Of a stretch of 35,843 nucleotides of DNA, positions 1-10,924 are shown in pieces. The translations under genes and the position numbers were made by a program. The notes beneath the pieces were generated by a model. That model was not told the DNA's origin. It saw only the letters and a program-made list of their open reading frames with translations, and made no database searches. The DNA comes from Zygnema cylindricum (Eukaryota; Streptophyta; Zygnematophyceae; Zygnematales; Zygnemataceae): the NCBI GenBank assembly GCA_037447655.1, contig JBBHKE010002655.1, positions 1 to 35,843 of the forward strand. The letters run 5' to 3'. Position 1 is the stretch's first letter; each line of letters begins with the position of its first letter.

Positions 1-35
1 GCGTCTCTTCGCACGTGCGGCGGCCCGTGACTCAC

Positions 36-762
36 CAGGTACTCCAGCACCGCCAGAGTGCAGTCCGCACGTGCGAGGTGGCGCGCGCGGAGCTCGGGCC
101 CGGACACGGACTCCAGTCTGGGGAGGGAGGGAGGGAGGGAGGGAGGGAGGGAGGGGGAGGGGGGAAGAGAGAGAAACTGTTTTTATTTTGGGAAAGGTTT
201 CCGAGTAACAGAAACTGTTTTCTTTATGTGGAAATGGTCGTCGTTAGGGGAAATAGTTTTCTTTGACGGAATTTTTTATTTTTAACGGGAAAATATTTTC
301 GACCTTTGCCTTTATTTTCCTTCACTTTGTAGAAATCGCTCTCCCAAGGTGTCAATTTAACGATTTTTAGACATTCTACTGAAACAAGTTTTGGATTTTT
401 GAGGTAAAGAGTGAAGACAGGGAGAAAAGCAGCAAAAAGAGAGACAAGGGAGCGAACTGGTCCGGGATTTCCTGCAAGAGTGCCACGTGGCTTACCTGTA
501 CTGCAGCACCGTGAGAATGTCGCTCCAGTGGCCCATGTCCTGCGATTGGTCCGCCAGCTTCCACAGCGCTTCGGGATACAGGAAACCCTTTTCCCCACAC
601 GTGGTTGTCTCGGCCAATCTGAGAGAAACACGTGGCATGGTCAGAGTTTGCCACCTCAGAAACGACAGAAGCTTTGAGACAGGAGATCTGGTACAGCTCC
701 GCGAATCCAGATCCCTACCTTAGAGCTGGGTTTTCAGGCATGTCCGCCATGGAGGGCGCCAT
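36..762 (-). CDS. Unrecognised protein, first three coding exons (gene continues off the left edge)
   Basis: Three minus-strand exons join in one frame with canonical splice sites. Exon 1 is 762-719 (donor GTAGGG), exon 2 is 618-496 (acceptor CTCAG, donor GTAAGC) and exon 3 is 117-36 (acceptor CCCAG, donor GTGAGT). Phases agree: exons 1 and 2 both end with a split AG|A arginine codon and exon 3 ends in phase 0. The joined product starts MAPSMADMPENPALR, runs through GFLYPEALWKLADQ and DILTVLQYRLESV, and ends this window at TLAVLEYL. It looks helical, rich in Leu and Ala, with no transmembrane segment. In-frame ATGs lie at 915, 762, 750 and 741; I favour 762 or 750, because the 915 start adds a Pro/Arg-rich stretch that may be 5' UTR or a targeting peptide. 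I do not recognise the family. The exon structure is well supported; function is unknown. Confidence 0.6.
121..160. repeat. (GGGA)n microsatellite at a splice acceptor
   Basis: About nine GGGA units followed by G-rich sequence. On the minus strand this is a CCCT polypyrimidine tract that ends directly at the acceptor of the exon at 117-36. The plus strand has many consecutive GGG runs and could form a G-quadruplex. Confidence 0.85.
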
Positions 763-2062
763 GGCGTCAATGGCGGGAAGAAGGCGGCGAATAATGGGTT
801 TCGGACGAGGAGAAGGCGGAATGGTGCTTTGGTTTGGAGCGAATCTCCTTTGGATCGGCAAGATAAAACGGCCGGTTCGTATTATCTTCTCCGTCGCCGA
901 CATTTCCACCGACATCGGCCGAACAGTTTCTTCTGCGCGTCAACCATTTCCGTGCGGCCGGTCAGCGCGAGGCTGTCGGGGTTCATTTTTTCGTGCGAAT
1001 TCGCGGATCCGTACGGTCGGAGGACGGACGGCAAAGAGAGGTTCAGAAAGTCAAACCACTTGCGAAAAGTTTGAATTCGGAAGACCGTACCTCCATGCCT
1101 ACGGACTCCAGCGACTTGGATGCCGACGCGTGTAAGCGTGTCAGCGAGTTCGTCTGGTACAGTAGCTGACTTTTTCCTTGGGCGTTACGAATTATTACTA
1201 TTTGACAGACGAGTGAAGGGAAGTCTTTTCCGGGGTAGGTGGAAATGCCGTCAAATTATTGATTTGTTGTCGGGAAGCTAAAAGTTAGCTGTCGTGTGGG
1301 TACGCTGGCTCGCGGACAAAGTTTCCGGTCAATCTTTTGGATTATGCAGCGCGGTATTATCCCCAAGGCCAGGGCGTTGAATAAATTTGTCCACCTCATG
1401 CGAGACGCGTGGCCAACGTCCTAAACCCTCGTGGTGACGCGATCTAGTGGTCACCTCTAGTCCCGTCGTGTTTCGAAAGAAAAAACGCAGCTTAGTTGGC
1501 GCATTTGTGTGTTCTTTCGGTGCGTATGTGGCGGCCGCTGTTGTTCAAATCGTGCGATTTTTCCTTTTTTCCGATTGAAATGTATAATTCTTGACTGTTG
1601 AAAAAATCGCAAAAAATCGCGATGTACTTTTTGTCCGGTAAACTGAACGGCTAATTTGCGGCAACTGCACGGTATTATATGACAGCAGCATGGTTATGTA
1701 CGGTACGAAATTGACGAAAGATAAGCTGCACTTCGTAGTACTTTCTGTCCGGTAAACTGAACGGACGGCGGGAAATGTAATAATTATACCAAATGTGCGG
1801 ACAACCTGATAAGGGAAATGTACGAAAATGTACCAACTCCGGTACATGTAAAATTCATTTTTTATTACATGTACGGGTTAGTACGGACGAAAATTCATTA
1901 ACGAATTTTAAGATTTTTTCAAAACGTTCAATGCGTTCGTTACGTATAATTCGTCGCGATTGAATCCTTCGCACTAAACGGTGTGAACAACTATGGTGGC
2001 GGCGCATTGGGCAATTTTCGTCTCTTCCATAGAAAACGGGTTGGGACTAAATTGAGTTTAAA
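763..2062. other. Intergenic region with a short direct repeat
   Basis: I see no convincing gene. The first ~150 bases are GC-richer and probably belong to the 5' region of the minus-strand gene, though no clear TATA box is visible. A 27-bp unit containing TGTCCGGTAAACTGAACGG occurs at about 1624-1650 and again at 1738-1764. The rest is AT-rich with several short palindromes based on GTAC (around 1815-1885). Confidence 0.5.
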
Positions 2063-2065
2063 TTA

Positions 2066-2845
2066 AGGTATGTCCCCATGTACTTGGAACTTAGCGAACT
2101 TGCTTTGTATTTTAGTGCGGATCCGCCGGACCCGGTTATCAAGTGTCCCTATGTGTAAGAACGTAATCGTAACTTCCGTTTGTGACAATTGTATACGTTG
2201 ACAATACCTGTGACGATTGTCAACGTCTACAACTTGGGTTGTCGCACGCTATTTTTTGGAACTGCTTGTGACGTCGCATGTCTTACCGTGACATTGTAGA
2301 CGTACCGCATTCCAGCCTGTGCAGTTTCACGTATGAAAAAGATATGCTTTGCCTTTGCGTCTCTTGTCCGGTCGACGTGAAATGGCATCAGAATTTCGAG
2401 ACCCTGCAAAAAAAAATCCGCACTGAACGAAAACGGACAAAACCAAACAAATTGTGTACTTTTCTTAGTCGTATTGAACACAAACGGACAAAACATAGCG
2501 AATTGTGTACTTTTCTTTGTCCTTGAAAATCGTATTAAATTTTTCGAAAATTACAGCACTTGCAAATATATGTTCCTATTAGTTTATCGAAAATACATAG
2601 TTTTAAAACACATCGCGCATGTGTTTTAAACATAAGTTTGAAGATGACGTTTTTTGTTGTGGATTGTTGTGGGTCGAAAAACAAAAGACGACAAATTTTC
2701 GTACATCCTAAGTTCGAGCATGAAGCAAATTGTACTCTATAGATTTGAGATTCCTTCGAAAGGTTGCAACTTAGGCAGTACGGCACTAAGTCTTACAAGA
2801 AAACAACAGAAAAAAACCCTTACTTATGCACATGGGGACATACCC
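2066..2845 (+). mobile_element. PIF/Harbinger-like MITE, copy 1
   Basis: A 780-bp non-autonomous DNA transposon. The left end AGGTATGTCCCCATG pairs with the right end CATGGGGACATACCC as terminal inverted repeats. It is flanked by TTA at 2063-2065 and 2846-2848. A 3-bp TTA/TAA duplication with GGG-starting termini is characteristic of PIF/Harbinger (Tourist) elements. Inside lies a diverged tandem pair around 2428-2523 (units starting AAACGGACAAAAC and containing TTGTGTACTTTTC). No transposase ORF is present, so movement would have needed an enzyme in trans. It is clearly alignable with copies at 3424-4204 and 33864-34681. Confidence 0.88.
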
Positions 2846-2848
2846 TTA

Positions 2849-3420
2849 GAGAATTTTTTTATTGGAACCGAGCGCCTTCGGTTTCGGTGTCACGAGGTAG
2901 CAAAACTGATGGCCGCGTGAGCACGATTCTTGCCGTCGCAGTTCGTTCTCGATGTGTCCCAGTGGGCGACAACGTTTGTACGACAGGCATGGCGAAGTCT
3001 ACGCCAACGAGAATTTCTCGCGTGTAGGCCGTCAACATAAAAATGCGGGTGTGGCCACGGCCCTGTGAGTGCGGCTGGTATTATTTGCTTTCTGTACTTT
3101 TCTCCGCGACCATAAATGCATACCGTACCGAAGTCCACTAAAGGCTACATTGTTGTAAAACAAAATCCGGCTATGACACCGACGGTTCTCGGTTTCAAAC
3201 TTTCAATGGAAAAGCGCAGTAAATTCCAACTCATTTTGAAATTTCCGGATATAAAATACTATAATAGTGATATTCCACGTTTATCTTTATTAGCGTCAAG
3301 AAATTCGCGGGGTTTATACTGGCATCCTTAATTCGGTTTCACTTCCGGATGTCGTGGCTATTTTTAACCGTTTAAAGAGGTATAGTACAGTACACGTATA
3401 GTATAATACGTGAATCGTTA
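2849..3420. other. Intergenic spacer between two MITEs
   Basis: No gene found. The stretch contains a motif resembling the internal GTGTCCC region of the adjacent MITEs near 2950, so part of it may be an old relic of the same superfamily. The last 60 bases are AT-rich with repeated GTA/TAC steps. Confidence 0.4.
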
Positions 3421-3423
3421 TTA

Positions 3424-4204
3424 GGGTATGTCCCCATGTACTTGTAACTTAGCAAACTTACTTTGTATTTTAGCGCGGATCCGTCGGACCCGGTTTTCAA
3501 GTGTCCCTACGTCTATAAGGACGAAACTGTAACTTACGCTTGTGATGATTGTATAAGTCGACAATACCTATGACGGTTGTCAACGTCTACAATTTGTGGT
3601 CGCACGTTATTTTTTGGAACTGCTTGTGACGTCGCATGTCTTACCGTGACACTGTAGACGTACCGCCTTCCAACCTGTGCCGTTTGACAGTTGAAGACGA
3701 GGCGCTTTGCCTTTGCGTCTCCTATCCGGTCGACGTGAAATGGCATCGGAATTTGAAGACCCTTGCAAAAAAGAAATTCGTACTGGACGAAAACGGACAA
3801 ACCCAAACAAATTGTGTACTTTCCTTTGTCGTGTTCAAACGTAAACGGACAAAACATAGCGAATTTTGTACTTTTTTTTGTCCTTGGAAATCGTATGAAA
3901 ATTTTTGAAAATTACGGCACGTGTGAATATATGTTCCTATTTGTTTATCGAAAATACCTAGTTTTAAAACACATCGCGCATGTGTTTTAAACGTAAGGTT
4001 GAAGATGACGTTATTTGTCGTGGAAGTGGGTCGAAAAACACAAGACGACAAATTTTCATACATCCTAAATTCGAGGATGACGCAAATTATACTCTACAAA
4101 TTTGTGATTCCTTCGTATGGTTGCAACTTAGGCAGTACGGCGCTAAGTTTCACAGGAAAACGACAAAAAAAAAAATCCTTACTTATGCACATGGGGACAT
4201 ACCC
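3424..4204 (+). mobile_element. PIF/Harbinger-like MITE, copy 2
   Basis: A 781-bp element with termini GGGTATGTCCCCATG and CATGGGGACATACCC, flanked by TTA at 3421-3423 and 4205-4207. Order and spacing of internal blocks match copy 1: GCGGATCCG near the left end, the paired CGGACAAA units near 3790-3885, the GAAGATGACGTT block near 4000, and ACAAGACGACAAATTTT. No transposase is encoded. The perfect TSD and matched ends suggest a younger insertion than the decayed relative directly to its right. Confidence 0.9.
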
Positions 4205-4207
4205 TTA

Positions 4208-5171
4208 GTGTTGCAACGAAGATTCTTCTCACACAGTTTTGAAGTGTCCCAAAACGTAACAACTAAATTGTTACTTAATGTTGTGACGATTGTGTATGTC
4301 GAGAATGCTTGTGACGATTCTATACGTCGACAATGCCCGTGACAGCAGGTAATGTCTATGATTGCCTTGACGCACCGCATTTTTAAAAACGTCTTAGTAC
4401 GTCGGAAGACATTGTATTATTTTAAACATTTTGGTACGTTATATGTCTTTGCGTGACATGGTAAAAGTACAACCTTACAGTTGTACTGTTCATGGTTCAA
4501 CAAAAAGCTATTGCTTTTGCCTCTCATGTTTGATCGCCATGAATGAACATTAAACTTGTGAGGCTCCTGCAAAATAAAAAGCGTTTTTTTCTTTTTTTTG
4601 GGCGCCTTTCCTAGAAATGACTTGGTTCGCGCATGCGCGGTCGCCCTCGACATTGTGCCTACCTCCGCTGGTGCCGCGAAGTGTATGTCGTAAAGCTTGA
4701 TTGAGTGAAGGAGAGGCAAGGTGAGCAAGGTGAGAGAGGCGCGAGTTGCAGCGTCACCTTCATATAGTTTTCATTTTTACGTGAAATATCGTTGAAGCCA
4801 TGAGACCCCTGTAAGAAAAATTTACGTACAAGTTCGAAGCGAACAAAAAAAGAAAAACAACCGTGTATTTTTTCTCGTCCTTTGAAATCGTCAAAAACTT
4901 TTGAAATTTTTTGACACGTGCGAATCTGTTCTCCTATTTGTGAAGCGGTGATCGTCGATGTGTTTTAAGACGAATTTTGAAGATGACGAAGCCGTGGGTC
5001 GAAATACCCGAGACGAAAACTTATGGTACATCATAAGTTCAAAAATGACGCAAATTGTACTTTACATTTTTTGCAATTTCTTCGTATGGTTTTAACTTCA
5101 ACAGTATGACGGTAAGTTTTTTAGGAAAACGTTAGAAAAAGACCTTTACGTTGGCACATGGGGCCGTACCC
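4208..5171 (+). mobile_element. Decayed Harbinger-like MITE relic
   Basis: This stretch follows the same block order as the two intact MITEs: a GAAGTGTCCC block at the left, repeated TGACGATT/GTCGA units, a GAAGATGACG block with TGGGTCGAAA near 4980-5010, and an ACGCAAATTGTACTTTACA block. It ends in CACATGGGGCCGTACCC at 5171. The left terminus is missing where the neighbouring intact element abuts. Spacing is expanded and divergence is high, so this is an older member of the same superfamily. Confidence 0.6.
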
Positions 5172-6544
5172 TGAGTGGCATCGACACGAGAAAAGGCACA
5201 CACATTTGATCCCAAGTATTAAAGACGGGAGAAAATCATGCGACCTTGTTCTCATAAGTTTAAAAACCTACCATGTGAACGTAGGCTATAGCGGCTACAA
5301 TATTGAAATGTGTATCCACATTAGTGTTAAATGTCTAAATTAACGTTAATGTTTTGTTTTTTATATGCCTTTTACTTAAAATAGAGTTGATAAAATTATT
5401 TGTTTCTTTACACGAATAATGTACTTCCAATGATTAGTGTTGTGTATCCGGTAAAAAGCTATGCTAATAAATTCGAATGGTTAAAGGCCTATATATACCG
5501 CACCGGGACCTGCAAATTATATCGCGTTATATATTAGAAAAAGTATATACTACTTGAATTATACCTTTTAAGTTTATATAAATTAGAATTTCATTTAAAA
5601 TATTAAATAGTATGGTATGCCACTTATGACGTGAATTTAATTACGGAACTTCAATCGACACAACGCAACATATAACGGTCGGAAAAGGAGTGCTTTATAA
5701 CACTAGTACGTGTAAAACCGTAAATTCAGTAACGAATGCGTCAAACCGATTTCATTAAATGCAAATGATCATTTGTCATTATTGTATTTGCAAAATGTTT
5801 TTTCTTTTTTTGAGCAATATGTTGGCAATAAGCATTACGTAGTTGTTTTTTTGGATTAGTAACTTTGAAAATTTCACCGACTTTTGTTTTCTACCGGTCC
5901 ACCCATTACAACATTTGCACTTGTCTGCTATTTTATAAAACATACTTTGCAAGCATCTCACTACAGCAGTTGCACTTGTTTGTTATTTTATAAAGCATAC
6001 CTTGCAAGCATAATGACAATATGTCACAGATACACATGTTAACTTAATTCAAAACTCTACTAAGTCCAATAATTAATAATTCAATAATAATTCCTATCGC
6101 ACATTATGGCAAAAATACTTCTATAATGGGCCAAAGAATGAACCATAAAGTAATAAAAACAGTAACTGGTATGGGAGCCCAAAAACCCATAAGAAACAAC
6201 ACAAACTTTGTAAACCAGAAATGACATTCTGGAGTACCGGGCAGTGAAAAATAAAAATAAAAACAAGAAAACAGACTTCGTTAAATCGCGATACAAAAAT
6301 CGACATATCGCCTCGAAATGTTTGTAATATTTTGCGATATTTCGGTTCTCGATATATCAATTATTGAGTAACCAAAATTAGGTACATATGGAGTATCAGC
6401 GAGGAGCCTTCGATACACAACACTACAGTACAGTACACCGTGTATCGCTTTTAGTGTTGATAATTTTTTCGTCACTTTAAACATCTTTGTTCTGTACACA
6501 CTTGTCTGATTTTAGAGTTTTAGAGTTGTTTCTAGAGTTTTTTG
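5172..6544. other. AT-rich intergenic region
   Basis: No gene is supported. A 56-bp tandem duplication lies at about 5916-6011; both halves contain TATTTTATAAA and end CTTTGCAAGCAT or CCTTGCAAGCAT. Positions 6425-6515 match the left arm of the fold-back element at 14191-14460 (GTACACCGTGTA followed by CGCT), so a half-copy of that element family is present here. Confidence 0.5.
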
Positions 6545-7080
6545 CCTTTTTCTTCCTGTATCCGGCGCCAAATTTGGCGTGCGGGTAATCTAACGAAAGC
6601 TTTTTTCAAAATCTTTCTATTAATGGTAAAATAAACTTCATCCGATATCTCTTTTTTCCATAATCGACTCTGCTAGTTTCAGCCGATTTATTTTTTTCTT
6701 TTCGTGGCAATCTCCTCCAACCTTTGCCGCCCAATTTGGCGCTCCTTTACCCTGCCATCAGGATTTATGCACTTCCTGCCATCCTCCATTTAAATCAGCC
6801 ACGACTTCGGCCATGACTTTCCACTAAGGATTTTTGTCATTCTTTTCGTATTTTTCGTGTATCCGGCGCCAACTTTGGCGTGCAGTTACCCCAAAAAAAA
6901 AAAAAAAAATCCAGAACCCTTTATAATAGTCAGCAAATCAGCTCCATCCTTTCCGCTGTTCTTCCATAATCGGCTCTAACACTTTCGAACGATTTCCTTT
7001 TTTCCTTCTGTGGGGATCGCCTACCATCTTTGCCGCCCAATTTGGCGTCATATTAGTCGGCCAATAGGATTTTAAACTTG
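6545..7080 (+). promoter_or_regulatory. Tandem 5' UTR modules of the non-LTR element with E2F-like TTTGGCG sites
   Basis: Two diverged ~300-bp units follow one another (about 6545-6840 and 6845-7080). Each starts with TATCCGGCGCCAA.TTTGGCGTG, continues through CCATAATCG..TCT, and has a second GCCGCCCAATTTGGCG block. TTTGGCGC matches the E2F consensus TTTSSCGC at 6735-6742 and, on the minus strand, at 6564-6572. TTTGGCGT variants lie at 6573, 6873 and 7041. Tandem promoter modules upstream of ORF1 are known in other LINEs; a promoter role here is inferred. Confidence 0.5.
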
Positions 7081-7507
7081 CTACACACAGAAAAGAGGAC
7101 CTCAGGAACTTGGTTTGAAAATTCCGTTGTCGTTCGTGGACGCCCGAACCCTTTCGGGTGAGTGACACCTTAACACCTTGGTGGCCGTGCTCAACCGTCA
7201 ACACCGCGTGTGGCACACGAGATTCGGTGAGCGTTCCAGTCTGCATTAGGTTAGGGTAGCAGCCAATCACCTTGTGGAAGACTGGTTGGCGAAGGAAACA
7301 AAACAAAAAATCAACAGAAAAAAAAAAAAAAAAAAAACCACCCAAACATATAGTCAGAAGCGGGTACTGTTCACCGGAGCGGGGCTTTCAATTCACAATT
7401 TCGGGTTTTCGCCTTTACTTGCTCCCCCTTTCATCTTGCGCGGTTGGACGAGACCTTTGTGGGCCCCACTTATTTGCGGACCTTTGACAAGTTACTCTTC
7501 AGTTCTT

Positions 7508-8967
7508 ATGGCATGTCATAAACGAAGAGCGTCTCGCTCTCCTTCCCCATCCTCTCCAACGCATCCGCGTGTACGGACCATCTCCTCCGGGTTGTCCCAC
7601 CCTCCTGAACCGCCTCCTCCACCACCCACCGCCACACCCTCACCCCAACCCTTTAACCCAAACGACCCCCTTGTTCCCGTGCCCTCGCTCGAATCTCGAG
7701 AGCACCATACCATACCTCTCCCTACACCGCGGTATTGCCCTCCTCATCGACGAGAGCAACCTCAAGACTTGTCTTTGACCCTCATTTCTGACCGTTCTCT
7801 TCCTCCACCCCCATCAGAAAGCCTTTCAACCCCTCGTCCAACCAGCCCACCTTTAGGTTTCCCCCATGTACCAATTTTGTCGTCCCATCCCCCTCCCACA
7901 AACATCATACCTCCCTCTCAAGTCCATATTTCTACGACCCCACATTCAACCCATTCTTCTCAGCATTCCCCTTCGCCTGTCCACCCTTCCTCTAGCACCC
8001 CTACATCTCGAGTTCCTTGTCCAGGATGTGGGAAGCCTTACGCCCAAGGTGCGGGTTTAGCGGGACATGTAAAAGCGTGTCCCAAGATCGTTCCAACCCC
8101 TTCAACCGCCCAAGACGGCAACAATGCTCCCCCCCTCCAACGCCACCCCTCTCACCACGATTGGGATTTTGTTCGCAATCTTAACGTTATGGGATGTTAC
8201 CATTTGGGTTACCCAGACCACGGCTCTATTCGCGCATTCCTCCTCATCTTCAAGAGATCGTTCAAGTTGCGCTTCGGTTCCCGCTTGGGATTTTGGCTGA
8301 TGATATCAATAATATTGCTGCATGGCATCTTTTCCCTTTGTTTCCCCTTTGGGTTTTGATTCTACCTCCCCGTGGAGGTGCTAGCGCGGCACGAGAGACA
8401 TGGTCACGCTGCCAACGTTTTCTTCGTGGAGATTGGGAATCTCTTCAGCAAGAACTCACAGTCCGCGTAATTGGCCTTTCTGTGACGCCTCCTCGCCACC
8501 AAGCTCCACTTCCAACTTATACGGCTCGCATGTGGCGGGCCGTGCACCTTGGTCGATGTGGTGAGCTCTCTCGTGCTGCCCGTGCACTACGACCTTTCAC
8601 ACCGTCTCCCACAACAACGTCGACAGTTGAGGCCTTGCGAGACCTTCATCCTGTGGCACCGGGTGACGTTCTATCATTTGTTGATTCATATGAACCTTTA
8701 GAACCCTTTGACCTCGACGAAGATGCCTTTACTAGAGCTCTAGTTCGGTCCCCTCATCTCTCAGTTGGGGGACCATCGGGGATGGTTTATGAGCTTTTTC
8801 GAGATCTATTCCCTCCGGAAAATCCATCACAAGGTTTTGATTTGTTGTTCAGAGTGGCTTCTCAAATAGCTCGAGGTCTTGTGCCACCAACTATAGTCCC
8901 ACTTCTCCCAGCGGCACGTCTTGCCGCTGTCTCAAAGCAAGTATGGGGGCTTGAAAAGGGGAGTTAG
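7508..8967 (+). pseudogene. Non-LTR retrotransposon ORF, 5' half (zinc finger and pre-RT region), frameshifted
   Basis: From the ATG at 7508 (MACHKRRASRSPSPSSP) the product is very rich in Pro, Ser, Thr and His for ~170 residues, then has a C-x2-C-x12-H-x3-C finger (CPGCGKPYAQ..H.KAC, 8018-8080). An in-frame start also exists at 7274, but its lysine run comes from an A-tract and it is unlikely. The reading frame changes near 8190-8220. In the new frame the product reads PPHLQEIVQ, AAWHLFPLFPLWVL, FLRGDWESL, then a helical stretch ending PPTIVPLLPAARLAAVSKQ at 8940. That ending is where the reverse-transcriptase domain normally begins. The next residues come from unrelated DNA and a stop follows at 8965. 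Likely a nucleic-acid-binding retrotransposon protein, now dead. Confidence 0.7.
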
Positions 8968-9802
8968 AGGCAGACCGCCTCAGCTCTTTTTCTATCCTAA
9001 TACAGACCTATAAAATACTCAAATATCAACAGTGTCCAACGATATTCTATGTCCTCCTAGGCCGCCACTAGGTTTCGGTAGAGTTCGGTTCTTTGGGGCC
9101 CTCTGATCCTCAGTGAGAATAGTAGATTCAACGGAGGAGGAAGAGGAGACAACCACTTCGAGGTTGGAGGAGGCTACTTACGGAATGGGGTCGGTAAAGG
9201 CGACCTCTGTTATAAGTAAAGCATCTAGAGCTTTTGTGAAGCTACCGGTTAACGGCTACCTTGACGAAAGCAGGTTCCAGGTTCAAAACCTGGGTCCGTC
9301 AACTGTCTTTCAGGTAAATCTACCCACTCTATTCCATGTCTTCTCTAGATGACCTAGGCATCCATGGCTCTATATCCCTTGTCCAGCCTTTAGTGACTAC
9401 AACAAGTGTGGGGGCTAGGAGAGGGGAGTTAGAGGCAGACTGCCTTTGCTCTTTTACGATCCTAATACTCACCTAGAAAATACTCAAATATTAACATAAC
9501 GTACCCATGATTGATGGAACAGGATATGTAGATTGGAGAGCAATGATGGTAATAGCACTTTTTCAAGACTTTTGGGGTGAAGTGTCCACGGATATTCTAT
9601 GTCCTCATAGGGTGCCACCGTGTTTTGGTATAGTTTGGTTCTTTGGGGCGCTCTATTCCTCAGTGAGAATAGTGGATTCAATAAAGGAGGAAGAGGAGAC
9701 AACCACTTGGAGGTTGGAGGAGGTTACTAAAGGAAAAGGGTCGGTAAAGGCGACCTCTGTGATAAGTGAAGCATCTAGAGCTTTTGTGGAGATGAAAACA
9801 TA

Positions 9803-10609
9803 GTCAAACGATCTTCAGTTGTGGAGGTACAAAAATGAGGTTGCCCAACACCTCATTCTTTGGGGTATAGACAATGCAATCGCTCTTCCACTTCTTGAGG
9901 TGGAATTTGCCGCCAACATTTGGAGAGCCTTAGAGAGTACTTACCAGAGTAGCTCAATTTTTGAGCAGCTGCTACTGATAAAAAAATCATTGCTTATCGG
10001 TATAAAGGGGGAAGTATGACAAAATATTGTTATGGTTTGGCGGTATTGTTTGATGAATTAGCAAATGCAGGTAGTCCTTAATCTGAAAAGAAAAGAGTTA
10101 ATACTTTAATCATGAAACTTCCCATGGAGTATGAAAATGTTCTCAACCGGTTAGAAGAATTAGGAGATGTCACTAAGAAGTGAGAGAAAAGAGTGGGGAT
10201 TATTTTGGTGAGAGACAACACTTTAGAGCTAAGGAAAGATAGTCTTACTACATACGCTTTGGCATTTGGAACTAATTGGAGAAAATGTGGTGATCGCCCA
10301 TCCAAAAATGATTATAAAAGTTTCGGTGGGAAAGGAAGAGAGGGAGGGGGTTCCAATGGAAAGGGAAGGGGAACTTTGAAAAGAGTATGCCATTTTTCCA
10401 AGAAACCGGGGCATGACATGGCAGATTGTAACCGGCTTGCAGCTCTAAAGACCAAGGACGGGCAAGCTAATTTGAGCCAAGGTGAGAAAAAGAAGGCTCT
10501 TCTCACAGAAGTCCATGGAAAAAAAAATGATGAGTTATCCGAGGAGGATGAGGAGTTAGAGGAACTTCTTTTGAATAAGAAGTCGCATGGAAAACTGGTT
10601 GGGGTTTAG
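9803..10609 (+). pseudogene. Copia gag (UBN2-type) pseudogene
   Basis: Starts with the typical Copia gag opening LQLWRYKNEV, then ANIWRALESTYQSSS and LLLIKKSLL. The frame shifts near 10015, after which MTKYCYGLAVLFDEL, LIMKLPMEYENVLNRLEEL and REGGGSNGKGRG follow, with stops at about 10080 and 10181. The zinc knuckle reads C-H-F-S-KKPGHDMADC: the second cysteine of the CCHC motif is serine. An acidic tail (SEEDEELEELL) ends at 10609. Gag would package the element RNA; this copy is inactivated by frameshift, stops and knuckle loss. Confidence 0.7.
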
Positions 10610-10612
10610 AGA

Positions 10613-10924
10613 ATGCAAAGATGTGCCTTTGGAGGATTTCGAGAGAAACCGAAAGAAAGATGGATCATCGACTTCGGAGCATCAATGCACATGTTCCAAA
10701 ATAAAAGGTTGTTTGCAAAACTAAGGAAAATCCTTTCATCTAAGATCAAGCTAGGGGATGGGTGGATTGTAATAACTAGCATTGTTCGGTCAGTTGATAG
10801 CATAGTGTTAGTGGATGTGAACGCATCAATTGTAACCTTGTCGAAATTATTCTATATCTCAGAGTTGAGAAAAAATCTTCCTAGGTCTACGAGATCTAAC
10901 ATATTCGTCCACCTTATCTGCTGA
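10613..10924 (+). pseudogene. Copia aspartic protease fragment
   Basis: The product contains WIIDFGASMHM, corresponding to the Copia protease active site W-[IL]-x-DSGAS-x-HM with DSGA changed to DFGA. It continues through IKLGDGWIVI and VTLSKLFYISELRKNL, matching the downstream part of that domain. The frame ends at 10924 and nothing resembling integrase follows. The truncation and the active-site change make it non-functional. Confidence 0.6.

Larger units (their letters stand above)
8941..10924 (+). mobile_element. Ty1/Copia-type retrotransposon relic (tandem leader repeats, gag, start of protease)
   Basis: The interrupting block starts with two diverged direct repeats: 8941-9245 and 9406-9795, offset 465 bp. 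Both begin GTATGGGGG or GTGTGGGGG and share GGGGAGTTAGAGGCAGAC and GTCGGTAAAGGCGACCTCTG. A Copia gag follows (about 9803-10609), then the first ~80 residues of the protease (10613-10924). Integrase, reverse transcriptase and RNase H are absent. The repeats could be LTR-derived or leader duplications; I see no clear primer-binding site between them and gag. Confidence 0.65.

Noticed and set aside
632-1135. 167-codon plus-strand frame over the minus-strand gene
   Set aside because: It overlaps the spliced minus-strand exon 1 and its upstream region and shows no domain; the phase-matched minus-strand exons are better supported.
2278-4342. Several 80-120 codon frames inside the MITEs, some conserved between copies
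   Set aside because: Conservation follows the DNA element, not one frame; frames differ between copies and no transposase motif is present.
9270-9305. T-arm-like hairpin CCAGG-TTCAAAA-CCTGG with a B-box match, possibly a tRNA or tRNA-derived SINE
   Set aside because: No matching acceptor stem, D-arm, anticodon arm or A-box could be found at the right distance upstream.
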